Part shown: in pieces, positions 1-9,144 of the stretch
Position numbering within the stretch: position 1 is the stretch's first letter
Layout of the letters: every line of letters begins with the position of its first letter
Source of the DNA: Campylobacterales bacterium
GTDB taxonomy: Bacteria > Campylobacterota > Campylobacteria > Campylobacterales > QNZT01
DNA: 64,000 nt
Direction: 5' to 3'
NCBI GenBank assembly: GCA_027023305.1
Contig: JALVVR010000034.1
Location: 44,266 to 108,265, forward strand
Program-made: the position numbers and the translations under genes
Notes under the pieces: model-generated
Seen by the model: only the letters and a program-made list of their open reading frames with translations
What the model was told of the DNA's origin: nothing
Database searches by the model: none

Positions 1-173
1 AAGAACATAGGGGCATTTACGGTTTCGTCATTTATGGCATCTAAGATAGTTTGGTTTGGCATCTTTTGAAGCCCAAGATTTTGTCTTACATAGTTTATAG
101 AGTTTGCTAAAAGTAGTGAGCTGTCTATTAGTGTTCCATCCATATCAAAGATAATGTATTTTTTGTTTTTCAT
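1..173 (-). CDS. HAD-family phosphatase, N-terminal part
   Basis: Only the first 57 residues lie in the window; the gene runs off the left edge. The start ATG is at 173 on the minus strand. Residues 10-14 read DMDGT, the HAD motif I with nucleophile Asp10 and acid/base Asp12, followed by LIDSS as in the phosphoglycolate phosphatase (Gph) group. The helical cap region begins after it. Family membership is clear from the motif; the substrate cannot be decided from the N-terminus. It is divergent from the thioredoxin-like gene at 207, leaving a 33-nt shared upstream region. Confidence 0.8.
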   Translation of the reverse strand, partial: MKNKKYIIFDMDGTLIDSSLLLANSINYVRQNLGLQKMPNQTILDAINDETVNAPMF

Positions 174-206
174 GAAGTATTAACCTTTTTTTAGTAGGAT
201 TTTATT

Positions 207-533
207 ATGAAAGCGATTATACTAAGTTTGTTTATTATTTCACTGAGTTTTGCAAAGCCAGTTTTGTTAAATGTTCAAAAAGAGGGTTGTGGTTGGTGTG
301 CTAGAATGAATAGAGAAGTTTTTCAAAACAGAAGTGCTATGAAAAAACTATCTAAAAAGTTTAAAGTAGTTATCTTAAATCGTGATTTTGATGATTTGCC
401 CTCTATTATAAATCCTAGATTTTTTCCTACTACTTATGTTTTAAATAAAAGTATGACAAAAGTACTTGATGAACTCCCTGGATATATGAGTGCTCATCAG
501 TTACTTGATTATTTTGATTTAGTTAAAAACTAA
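207..533 (+). CDS. periplasmic thioredoxin-like protein
   Basis: This 108-residue protein has a hydrophobic signal sequence (residues 1-16, ending SFA before KP). It is followed by a small thioredoxin fold with CGWC at residues 28-31 and a cis-proline loop reading FFPTTY. By family knowledge such proteins are periplasmic thiol-disulfide oxidoreductases of the DUF255/SoxW-like type. The CGWC active site is seen directly; the partner protein is unknown. Its 3' end overlaps the end of the convergent oligopeptidase gene by 15 nt, so both genes share a terminator region. Confidence 0.75.
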   Translation: MKAIILSLFIISLSFAKPVLLNVQKEGCGWCARMNREVFQNRSAMKKLSKKFKVVILNRDFDDLPSIINPRFFPTTYVLNKSMTKVLDELPGYMSAHQLLDYFDLVKN

Positions 534-2447
534 TCTTAAAAGTGAGTCTGGATTTGGTTTTTCTTTACTAAAGGCTACAAAACTATCATATATGCTTCTG
601 CTTCCTCCAACACTTAAAACTTCATCTTTATATCTGTTTGCTATCTCTTTATCAAAGATACCATTATCTAAAAATAAGAAAAATCCATCTGCACTCAGAA
701 CTTCTGCCCATTTGTAGCTATAATACCCAGCACTATATCCACCTGCAAAAATGTGTGCAAATGAGTGTTGAAATTTGTTATAACTTGGTGGTGTCATGAT
801 GGCTACTTCATTTCTTACTTTATCTAAGACTTTTTGAACTTCACTTGCATTATATAGCTTTTGATGTATTTTTATATCAAAGAGTGAAAATTCGATTTGT
901 CTTAACATCATCATAGCACTATGATAGTTTTTAGCATCTTTTAACTTTTGCATCAACTCTTTTGGCAAAACTTCACCACTCTCATAATGCTTAGCAAAAC
1001 TCTCAAGCACTTTTGGCTCATAAGCAAAGTTTTCTAAAAACTGACTAGGAAACTCAACTCCATCCCATTCAACTCCATTTATCCCACTTACATTTATCTC
1101 TTCACACTTTGAAAAAAGATGGTGGATTGCATGTCCCATCTCATGAAAGAGAGTTTCTACATCACTTGGTTTTAAAAGAGATGGTGTTGCACCGGAAGAG
1201 GGAGAGAAGTTAGCTACTATAAAGGCAGATGGTAGGATGATTTTATCTTCATCTTTGTGTCTGACTACCCAGTCGTTCATCCAAGCTCCACCTCTTTTGC
1301 CTTCTCTAGTTTCTAAATCTATATATATTCTTGCAAAGACTTTAGAGTTTTCGTATATGTCATAAACTTCTACACTTTCATGCCAAACTTTTGTATCTAC
1401 TTTTTTAAACTCCACATCAAAAAGTTTTGCCAAAAAGCTAAAAAGTCCTTTTGTGGTAGCAGTTTTTTCAAAGTAAGGCATAAAAATCTCATCATCTATG
1501 TCGTATTTTTCCTTTTTTAGTTTTTCACTATAAAAGCTCACATCCCAAGGCATAAGCTCATCAAGCGATGCAAACTCTTTAAGCTCTTCCAACTCATCTT
1601 TTGCTTTTTGTTTAGAGTTGTTTGCTAAGTGATATAAAAACTCTTCTACCTCTTTTGGAGATTTTGCCATCTTTTTAGCTAGGCTAAGTCCTGCAAAATT
1701 TTCAAATTCAAGTATCTTTGCTTCCTCATCGCGAAGGCTCAAGATTTTAGTTGTAAGTTCTTCATTTTCAGGAGCTCTTGTTGAGTATGCTTTGTAGAGT
1801 TCCTCTCTTTTCTCCCTGTTGGTTGAGTATGTCATGAAGGCTAAGTAAGAAGGTTGTTTTAAAGTGATGATATACTTGTCATCTACTTTTGCATTTTCAA
1901 GGTCACTTTTTGGAAACTCTTTTATATCCTCTAGCTCTACTTCCATCTTATAGCTATCAGTAGCTTTTAGCAGATTTTGTGCAAAAGCTGTTTGATACTC
2001 ACTAAGCATAAGATTTATCTGGGATAATCTTTTCTTTTTATCCTCACTTAATCCAACTCCACTAAGTTCAAAATCTTTTATCTCAAGCTCTAAAACTCTT
2101 TTTTTCTCACTGTTTAAACTCTTGTCTTTTTGAATCTGTTTAAAAATTTTATAAATCTCTTCATCTTGAGAAAGGTTTGTATAAAACTCTGTGATTTGTG
2201 GTAAAAGTTCATTATAGACTTTTTCAGTATCTTCTGAGTTACAAACATAGTTTAAATGTGAGATAGGTGTAAATATAAGGCTTATTTCATGTAAAAGCTT
2301 TTGATATGTCGTAACAAAACTTTTGTAACTGTGGTTTTTTAACTTTTTTAACCTGTTTATCTCTTCTTTAGTATTTTTCAACTTTTTTTCTAAAAGCTCT
2401 TTTTTCTCTTGTAAATTTTCTTCTTTTGTATCAAATTCTATAAACAA
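519..2447 (-). CDS. M3-family oligopeptidase (oligopeptidase A / PrlC type)
   Basis: A zinc metallopeptidase that degrades short peptides in the cytoplasm. The thimet-family active site HEMGH is at residues 435-439 and the downstream glutamate helix follows, with the usual GGYSAGYYSY segment near the C-terminus. I place the start at a TTG at 2447 (642 residues), because an AGGAG lies 7 nt upstream and the longer reading frame would begin inside dgkA. It is 2 nt downstream of the dgkA stop, so the two genes are probably co-transcribed. The length is slightly below E. coli PrlC (680). Confidence 0.9.
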   Translation of the reverse strand: MFIEFDTKEENLQEKKELLEKKLKNTKEEINRLKKLKNHSYKSFVTTYQKLLHEISLIFTPISHLNYVCNSEDTEKVYNELLPQITEFYTNLSQDEEIYKIFKQIQKDKSLNSEKKRVLELEIKDFELSGVGLSEDKKKRLSQINLMLSEYQTAFAQNLLKATDSYKMEVELEDIKEFPKSDLENAKVDDKYIITLKQPSYLAFMTYSTNREKREELYKAYSTRAPENEELTTKILSLRDEEAKILEFENFAGLSLAKKMAKSPKEVEEFLYHLANNSKQKAKDELEELKEFASLDELMPWDVSFYSEKLKKEKYDIDDEIFMPYFEKTATTKGLFSFLAKLFDVEFKKVDTKVWHESVEVYDIYENSKVFARIYIDLETREGKRGGAWMNDWVVRHKDEDKIILPSAFIVANFSPSSGATPSLLKPSDVETLFHEMGHAIHHLFSKCEEINVSGINGVEWDGVEFPSQFLENFAYEPKVLESFAKHYESGEVLPKELMQKLKDAKNYHSAMMMLRQIEFSLFDIKIHQKLYNASEVQKVLDKVRNEVAIMTPPSYNKFQHSFAHIFAGGYSAGYYSYKWAEVLSADGFFLFLDNGIFDKEIANRYKDEVLSVGGSRSIYDSFVAFSKEKPNPDSLLRLVFN

Positions 2448-2449
2448 TT

Positions 2450-2806
2450 TTAATCTCCTAATAATATGATTACCCAACAAGTTAAGTGTAAAACAACACT
2501 AAAGAAAACAGCAGTTGCTCCGATGTCTTTAGCATTTTTTGCTAGTGGATGAATATCCGTAGTTACTAAATCGACCAAATTTTCGATTGCACTATTTAAA
2601 AGCTCACAAATAGCTATCAAAAAAGCAGTAGAGATAAGAATGAGTTTATTTGTAACGGTAGTGTCAAGTAAAATAATCGCTATAAATATAGGAATAGCTA
2701 AAAGTATCTCTATTTTAAATGAGGATTCATTTTTAAAAGCTGTAAAAAATCCCTCTATTGCATAAGAAGCATTTTTAAAAAGTGAGTATTTTGGTTTGTT
2801 GTTCAT
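2450..2806 (-). CDS. dgkA: diacylglycerol kinase
   Basis: A 118-residue integral membrane protein that phosphorylates diacylglycerol to phosphatidic acid, recycling lipid from membrane-derived glycan synthesis. Three hydrophobic helices are visible, with the family signature ENLVDLVT plus HPLAKNAKDIGATAVF in the middle third. Length matches E. coli DgkA (122). It is the first gene of a two-gene unit with the M3 peptidase and is divergent from the Fur-type regulator gene. Assignment is firm from the signature. Confidence 0.92.
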   Translation of the reverse strand: MNNKPKYSLFKNASYAIEGFFTAFKNESSFKIEILLAIPIFIAIILLDTTVTNKLILISTAFLIAICELLNSAIENLVDLVTTDIHPLAKNAKDIGATAVFFSVVLHLTCWVIILLGD

Positions 2807-2838
2807 ACTTATCCTTTGATAATTTTTATCTTTTATGA

Positions 2839-2844
2839 TATAAT
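2839..2844 (+). promoter_or_regulatory. -10 box of the Fur/PerR-type gene
   Basis: TATAAT stands 33 nt before the ATG at 2877. No good -35 box is present, which is normal for sigma-70 promoters in this phylum. The nearby GATAATATC is a short imperfect palindrome that could serve autoregulation, but I cannot show it. Confidence 0.5.
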
Positions 2845-2876
2845 GAGTTTTAAGATAATATCAAAAAGAGTATAAA

Positions 2877-3290
2877 ATGACTAAATCAATAGAAAATTTA
2901 AAAAAAAGTGGCTTAAAAATAACTCCTCAAAGAGTAGCAATAGTAGAGTTTTTGAGTGAGTATGGACATCTTAGTATATCAAAGATGTATGAGTTAGTAA
3001 AAGAAAAATTTCCTTCTATTTCTTTAGCTACTATTTATAAAAATGTAAATGCTATGATTGATAATGGCTTTTTAAAAGAGGTTAAAATAATAGGTCAAGA
3101 TAGTAGATATGAGTTAAACTATGGAGAGCATTCTCATGTGGTTTGCAAAGAGTGTGGAAAAGTTGTAGATATAGATATAGATACTCAAACTTTGTTTAAA
3201 GAGGCTGAGGAAAAATCTACCATAAAAGTAGAGAGTAGTTCTATGGTTTTTTATGGAATTTGTGGGGAGTGTGCTAAGGGGCATCTATAA
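2877..3290 (+). CDS. Fur-family transcriptional regulator (PerR/Fur type)
   Basis: A 137-residue metal-dependent repressor. The N-terminal winged helix carries ITPQR (residues 16-20) and the recognition helix SLATIYKNV. The dimerisation domain has HSHVVCKECGKVVD (a His-rich sensor site plus CxxC) and a second CGEC near the C-terminus; the four cysteines form the structural zinc site. By family knowledge it represses iron-uptake or peroxide-defence genes. Its small size and adjacency to hemJ fit PerR, but Fur versus PerR cannot be decided from sequence alone. Confidence 0.85.
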   Translation: MTKSIENLKKSGLKITPQRVAIVEFLSEYGHLSISKMYELVKEKFPSISLATIYKNVNAMIDNGFLKEVKIIGQDSRYELNYGEHSHVVCKECGKVVDIDIDTQTLFKEAEEKSTIKVESSSMVFYGICGECAKGHL

Positions 3291-3357
3291 CAATAGGAGT
3301 GTATTCTATTTTTAGAGGTCTCTCTTAAGTAACTTTTGTTAAAATCCTTTTCTTTTT

Positions 3358-3445
3358 AGAGAGGTGGCCGAGTGGTCGAAGGCGCACGACTGGAACTCGT
3401 GTATAGGGCAACTTATCGAGGGTTCGAATCCCTTCCTCTCTGCCA
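3358..3445 (+). tRNA. tRNA-Ser (GGA anticodon)
   Basis: An 88-nt class II tRNA with a long variable arm. The acceptor AGAGAGG pairs with CCTCTCT, the anticodon loop is CTGGAAC, the T-loop is GTTCGAATC, and the CCA is encoded. It lies between the Fur-type gene and hemJ. Confidence 0.95.
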
Positions 3446-3501
3446 GATGCTTTTTCAAACTAATTTAGATAAAATACCACCAAAACTTCTAAGGAAAAAT
3501 A

Positions 3502-3939
3502 ATGCAATACTACAACTATATATTAGCCTTTCATGTCATGAGTGTGCTGTCTTGGATGGCTATGCTTTTTTATCAACCTCGTCTTTATGTTTATCATGTA
3601 GAGCATCAAGAAAATGGCTCTTGTTTTACAGATATTATTAAGATTCAAGAGAGAAAGCTTTATCGATTTATTGGAGTTCCTGCTTTTTGGGCAAGTCTTT
3701 TAAGTGGTATAACAATGATAATCTTAAATCCTGCTATGCTTGAGGATGCTTATTGGCTTTGGGTGAAGCTTGTGGCTGTGGTTTTTATGATAGCTTTTCA
3801 TTTTTATTTAGGGATGCTTTTAAAAGAGTTGGCAGATGATAGATGTCAAAGAAGTGGAAAGTTTTTTAGGGTTATAAATGAGATACCTACTATTTTGATG
3901 ATAATTATTGTTATTATGGTGGTAGTAAAGCCAGTTTAG
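3502..3939 (+). CDS. hemJ: HemJ protoporphyrinogen IX oxidase
   Basis: A 145-residue protein with four predicted membrane helices that oxidises protoporphyrinogen IX to protoporphyrin IX, the penultimate step of haem synthesis. The family (UPF0093) is recognised by the HVMSVLSWMAMLFYQPRL segment in helix 1 with its conserved histidine, by LWVKL and the histidine in helix 3, and by RVINEIPT before the last helix. Length matches HemJ. Start chosen 30 nt downstream of the preceding tRNA region, with AAGGA upstream. Confidence 0.9.
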   Translation: MQYYNYILAFHVMSVLSWMAMLFYQPRLYVYHVEHQENGSCFTDIIKIQERKLYRFIGVPAFWASLLSGITMIILNPAMLEDAYWLWVKLVAVVFMIAFHFYLGMLLKELADDRCQRSGKFFRVINEIPTILMIIIVIMVVVKPV

Positions 3940-3980
3940 TCTATATGACTAAAGTTTTATGAAATTTTTTTGTAAACCTC

Positions 3981-4009
3981 TTGACATATTAAGATTTTTT
4001 TAGTATCAT
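3981..4009 (+). promoter_or_regulatory. sigma-70 promoter of groES-groEL
   Basis: TTGACA (3981-3986) and TATCAT (4004-4009) are separated by 17 nt, about 40 nt before groES. I looked for the CIRCE inverted repeat (TTAGCACTC...GAGTGCTAA) bound by HrcA and did not find it, so heat regulation, if any, must work otherwise. Confidence 0.65.
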
Positions 4010-4049
4010 CAAACTCTAAAATAAATATTTTTATATTAAGGAGAAAATT

Positions 4050-5973
<1,924 letters not shown>

Positions 5974-5995
5974 TATCATGAAACCTATTTTAGAT

Positions 5996-6021
5996 AGTAA
6001 GTTCCTTTAATGGAACTTACT
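5996..6021 (+). terminator. rho-independent-type terminator after groEL
   Basis: AGTAAGTTCC pairs perfectly with GGAACTTACT around a TTTAAT loop, followed by a T-rich stretch. It separates groESL from the toxin-antitoxin pair. Confidence 0.75.
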
Positions 6022-6083
6022 TCTACTCTTGCAAATTTATAAATAAACTGCTAAAATACTTCTTATTTATAAAAGGAAAAGTC

Positions 6084-6290
6084 ATGGTTGTAACATTAGA
6101 TATAAAGGATAGTGTAGCAGACAAAATACTTTATTTTTTAGAACATTTTAAAGATGATGTTACGATAGATTGTAAAAATAGTTTTATTGATGACATGCAA
6201 AAGTCTATAAAAGATTTAGAAAAAGGTAATTTAGAAGAAATTCGAGATGTAGATAAATACATTAAAGAATTATCACATGAAATTATTTAA
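6084..6290 (+). CDS. putative type II antitoxin
   Basis: A 68-residue acidic protein directly upstream of, and overlapping by 14 nt, a RelE/YafQ-like toxin gene; position and size identify it as the probable antitoxin. It has no recognisable DNA-binding domain. Its N-terminal pattern DKILYFLEHFK recurs as DKILWFLNTFK in the antitoxin at 7769-8020, so the two modules seem related. AAAAGGAAAA precedes the ATG. Function is inferred from context. Confidence 0.65.
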   Translation: MVVTLDIKDSVADKILYFLEHFKDDVTIDCKNSFIDDMQKSIKDLEKGNLEEIRDVDKYIKELSHEII

Positions 6291-6549
6291 AACTTATCAA
6301 TATACTAAAGTTGAAAAAAAGTTTTTTAAAAAACATAATGATTTACTGCAAAAGTATGCTACAACTTTAAAAAAACTACAAAAAGACCCCTTTGAATCAT
6401 CTCTAAAAACTCATAAACTAAAAGGTAAGTTAAGTGATTTTTATGCTTGTTCACTGACTTATGAATATAGGATAATCTTACTAATAAAAATAGTAGATGA
6501 AGAACTAGTCCTCATAAATATAGGTACACATGATGATGTATATCAATAA
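6277..6549 (+). CDS. RelE/YafQ-family mRNA interferase toxin
   Basis: A 90-residue basic protein with the RelE-superfamily pattern: an N-terminal KKFFKKH helix, then KTHKLKGKL, a central YACSLTYEYRIILL strand pair and a C-terminal LINIGTHDDVYQ strand. This is the arrangement of YafQ-type ribosome-dependent ribonucleases. The HKLKG and GTHDDVY elements supply the likely catalytic His/Asp residues. Start overlaps the antitoxin by 14 nt, giving translational coupling. Its 3' end overlaps the citE-like gene by 20 nt. Confidence 0.75.
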   Translation: MKLFKTYQYTKVEKKFFKKHNDLLQKYATTLKKLQKDPFESSLKTHKLKGKLSDFYACSLTYEYRIILLIKIVDEELVLINIGTHDDVYQ

Positions 6550-7399
6550 AACTAACTTTGCATCAAACATGATGCTAAACCCTCTAAATAAAAACCACTT
6601 AGAAAAAATCCCCACTTCAAAAGCTCACTCAATTACTCTAAACTTAGAAGATGGAGTAGCTCCAAACAGAAAAAAAGAAGCCCTTACAAACATAGCTGAT
6701 TTTCTATCTCAAAATTTAAAAGATTTACCTTTTTTGATAGTAAGGACAAATCCTTTGCATGAGGGTGGAAGAGAAGAGATAGAGTTTTTAAATAGTTTTA
6801 ACTTTGATGCTGTTAGGGTTGCAAAGGTAGAAACAAAAGAGGATATAAAAGAGGCTTTGGGAGTTTTAAAAGATGATAAAGAGCTTCATATATCTTTAGA
6901 AACAAAAGATGCTTTTAGTAATTTACAAGAGCTTAAAATAGATGAGAGGTTTACAACTGCAAATCTTGGAATTTTAGATTTACTTACATCTTTAAATCTA
7001 CCTCAATCTATGCTAACTTTACAAAATCCTACTATTGAGTATATTTTGAGTAAATTTTTAGTGGATTGCAAAATTACTGGGCTAAATGCAGTATCTTTTA
7101 TGTTTCAAGATTATCGTAATATAGATACTTTTACAAAGTGGTGTGAAAAAGAAAAGCTAATGGGCTTTTCATCAAAGGCTTGTATGGGACCAGCTCAGGT
7201 TGAGGTGGCAAATAGAGTTTTTGGTGTAAGCGATGAGGAGATTTTAAAAGCTAAAGAGATAGTTAGGCTTTTTGAAGAGAACTCAAAAAAGGGTGTGAGT
7301 GGATTTATGAGTGAGAGTTATGGCTTTATAGATGAACCTATTTATAGGGATGCTTTGTTGGTTAGTGGGGTGGATTATAGTGGAAAGATAAAAATATAA
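6530..7399 (+). CDS. CitE-like / HpcH-HpaI family aldolase-lyase
   Basis: A 289-residue TIM-barrel protein related to citrate lyase beta subunit and malyl-/citramalyl-CoA lyases. Visible markers are LNLEDGVAPNRKKEA near residue 40 (the Asp/Glu metal-binding region), IVRTNP, AVRVAKVET and the C-terminal GFSSKACMGPAQV segment that binds the acyl group. The start could be any of the three consecutive ATGs at 6530-6538. AGG at 6525 favours the first. A second, decayed copy of its 3' end lies at 8111-8160. Exact substrate is not deducible. Confidence 0.8.
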   Translation: MMMYINKTNFASNMMLNPLNKNHLEKIPTSKAHSITLNLEDGVAPNRKKEALTNIADFLSQNLKDLPFLIVRTNPLHEGGREEIEFLNSFNFDAVRVAKVETKEDIKEALGVLKDDKELHISLETKDAFSNLQELKIDERFTTANLGILDLLTSLNLPQSMLTLQNPTIEYILSKFLVDCKITGLNAVSFMFQDYRNIDTFTKWCEKEKLMGFSSKACMGPAQVEVANRVFGVSDEEILKAKEIVRLFEENSKKGVSGFMSESYGFIDEPIYRDALLVSGVDYSGKIKI

Positions 7400-7431
7400 A
7401 CTATTTGTCAAACTAAGCTTGATATAACTTG

Positions 7432-7767
7432 CTACTCGCCCAATTCGTTTTCGATAATCTCTAGCAGTTTTGAAGTCTTGATACTCTCAATCTCACTCTT
7501 ATCATACATCTTAACAAGATAAACGGTATTGTTTTTGTCAAAAAAACATGTGATAACACGATAACCACTACTTTTACCTTGACTTTTACTGCTATTTTTT
7601 ACTCTAACTTTGTAGATTCCATGTCCTAAAGATGCGCCAATAGTGGGGTTGTCTTCTATAACTTTTTTGAACTCTTCAATATCATCTAAGATATTTTTAT
7701 ACTTTTTTTTGAGTTTTTTAACATCTTTTACAAAAGTTTTAAATGGAATAATAGATAAACTATCCAT
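7432..7767 (-). CDS. RelE/ParE-superfamily toxin
   Basis: A 111-residue basic protein with the RelE/ParE-superfamily arrangement: FKTFVKDVKKLKKKY at the N-terminus, GIYKVRVKNSSKSQGKSSGYRVITCF in the middle and VYLVKMYDKSEI at the C-terminus. It resembles HigB/RelE toxins that act on mRNA at the ribosome; I cannot tell the exact subfamily. It lies 1 nt downstream of the antitoxin gene at 7769-8020, forming a pair opposite in orientation to citE. Confidence 0.7.
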   Translation of the reverse strand: MDSLSIIPFKTFVKDVKKLKKKYKNILDDIEEFKKVIEDNPTIGASLGHGIYKVRVKNSSKSQGKSSGYRVITCFFDKNNTVYLVKMYDKSEIESIKTSKLLEIIENELGE

Positions 7768-7768
7768 A

Positions 7769-8020
7769 CTATCTTAGTTCTCTCATCATATCATCAAGAG
7801 AACCATTGTAAAGTACAGAGTTATCACCATCTTTTAGTTTTTTTATGTCTTTTATGCCATCTCTAAAACTATTTAGAACATTTTCTTGTGAATTATCTGA
7901 TTTGTATAAATCTTTTTTACTACTTTCTATAATCTCTAATCCTTGACTTTTAAAAGTATTTAAAAACCACAAAATCTTATCAAAAAGCTGTTCGTTGGAA
8001 ATATTGATGGTTAATTGCAT
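7769..8020 (-). CDS. putative antitoxin of the RelE/ParE-type pair
   Basis: An 83-residue acidic protein immediately before a RelE/ParE-like toxin. It starts with a beta-like MQLTINIS strand and then DKILWFLNTFK, matching the N-terminal pattern of the antitoxin at 6084. The C-terminal half is rich in Asp and Lys and probably wraps the toxin. An AGGAG lies 7 nt before the ATG. The antitoxin role is inferred from gene order and size. Confidence 0.65.
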   Translation of the reverse strand: MQLTINISNEQLFDKILWFLNTFKSQGLEIIESSKKDLYKSDNSQENVLNSFRDGIKDIKKLKDGDNSVLYNGSLDDMMRELR

Positions 8021-8110
8021 AAAAACTCCTATGGATTTTGTTGATTATATCAGAGATTGACTTTCTAAAACATAAAGCTACTATGATACAATAGTCGTGA
8101 GATAAGATAC

Positions 8111-8160
8111 TAGAACTCAAAAAAAGGTGTGAGCCTATTTATCGAGATGCATTATTTATT
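8111..8160 (+). pseudogene. relic of a citE-like 3' end
   Basis: GAACTCAAAAAAAGGTGTGA at 8113 matches the citE-like gene near 7279 except for one base: A for G at 8126, in a homopolymer-flanked stretch. It is followed, after an apparent deletion of about 35 bp, by CCTATTTATCGAGATGC, matching the segment encoding EPIYRDAL. It reads NSKKGV then EPIYRDALFI in two frames. It is a remnant, not a gene, and it brackets the second toxin-antitoxin pair with the intact citE copy. Confidence 0.7.
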
Positions 8161-8208
8161 TTAAAACAATGGATGATATAATCTCTTATTAAAAGCAAAG
8201 GAAAGTGT

Positions 8209-8925
8209 ATGCAAAAAATAAAAACTTTAGTTTTGTTACTTTTGTTTGGTAGTGTTTTGCTTTATGCAGATAAGGGTAAAGTTAGAATCGCTTCTGATAA
8301 AGAGGGAGCTTATATCTATGTAGATGGTAAGAAAAAAGCGATGACGGGAGAAGGGTTTACTTCGATACTGCTTGAAGAGGGAGATCATAAAGTAAAAGTT
8401 GTAAAGCCTATAAGTGAGAGTTTGGAGTATTCGCAGAGCAAAGATGTATTTGTTGGGGCTGATAGTTCTGTGAAGTTGAAGTTTAAGCTTGAAAAGGGGC
8501 TAACTGAGTTGGGAAAAGAAAAACTAGCTAAGAGAGATGCTAAAAAGCTAAGTAGATGGAAACGAAATGGAGAAGTAGTTGTGGATACAAAGCTAAATCT
8601 TATGTGGCAAGACAACAGCGAAGTAAAAACAGTAAAAAAGAAGTGGAAAGAGGCTAAAAAGTATTGTCAAAATCTCTCTTTAGCTGGATTTAGTGATTGG
8701 CGATTGCCTAGTTATGATGAGTTACTTAGTGTGGTGGATTATGATAGATATGATACTGCTATTATGCCATCGTTTAAAAATGTTACCTCTAGCGGTTATT
8801 GGTCGTCTAGTGTGGCTCGTTTCTCTTCTAAGGAGGCTTGGAATGTGCTCTTCCGCAATGGCTACGCTGGCTACGGTCCTAAGTCTTACTTGTACTATGT
8901 TAGGTGTGTGCGAGGCAGACAATAG
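8209..8925 (+). CDS. exported PEGA-DUF1566 protein
   Basis: A 238-residue secreted protein with a signal sequence (residues 1-20, ending LLYA). A PEGA-like beta domain follows (about 24-95: IASDKEGAYIYVDGKKKA then EEGDHKVKV). After a short charged linker comes a C-terminal DUF1566 domain (about 120-238) with FSDWRLPSYDEL, SGYWSSSV and YYVRCVRG. DUF1566 is a lectin-like fold found in surface and fimbrial proteins of this phylum; PEGA domains usually bind cell-wall material. Role unknown. It is the first of two intact DUF1566 genes here. Confidence 0.75.
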   Translation: MQKIKTLVLLLLFGSVLLYADKGKVRIASDKEGAYIYVDGKKKAMTGEGFTSILLEEGDHKVKVVKPISESLEYSQSKDVFVGADSSVKLKFKLEKGLTELGKEKLAKRDAKKLSRWKRNGEVVVDTKLNLMWQDNSEVKTVKKKWKEAKKYCQNLSLAGFSDWRLPSYDELLSVVDYDRYDTAIMPSFKNVTSSGYWSSSVARFSSKEAWNVLFRNGYAGYGPKSYLYYVRCVRGRQ

Positions 8926-8964
8926 ATTTTTTGATTTTTGATTATAAAAAATATATTGTAAAAT

Positions 8965-9103
8965 ATGGTTGCCAGAGTTATCAAAGGTTTTACTTTGATA
9001 AGAGTGCAAAAATATTGTGCAGCTACTCGACCTGTTGGGTATATAGTGTGGCACTTGTAACATTTTTTACAAGAACTATGTTAGGTGTGTGCGAGGCAGA
9101 TAA
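8965..9103 (+). pseudogene. relic of a third DUF1566 gene
   Basis: This intergenic stretch keeps pieces of a DUF1566 coding sequence in shifted frames: a QKYC-like segment near 9008, a TATAGTGTGGC block near 9040 corresponding to YWSSSVA, and an exact AACTATGTTAGGTGTGTGCG ending in GAGGCAGATAA (9073-9103), which encodes NYVRCVRGR-stop as in the upstream gene. The middle of the domain is missing. It suggests tandem duplication followed by decay. Confidence 0.65.
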
Positions 9104-9144
9104 TATTTACTCCCTTAAAATATGGGGAGTCAGTAGGAGAAAAG

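Noticed and set aside
2815..2876. Possible Fur/PerR operator (TTATC...GATAA and GATAATATC)
   Set aside because: In DNA this AT-rich such matches are expected by chance and do not fit a 15-19 bp operator well.
3372..3641. An 89-codon frame beginning in tRNA-Ser
   Set aside because: It starts inside the tRNA and ends within hemJ in another frame; no start signal.
3940..4049. Search for a CIRCE element before groES
   Set aside because: No TTAGCACTC-type inverted repeat is present; only a normal sigma-70 promoter.
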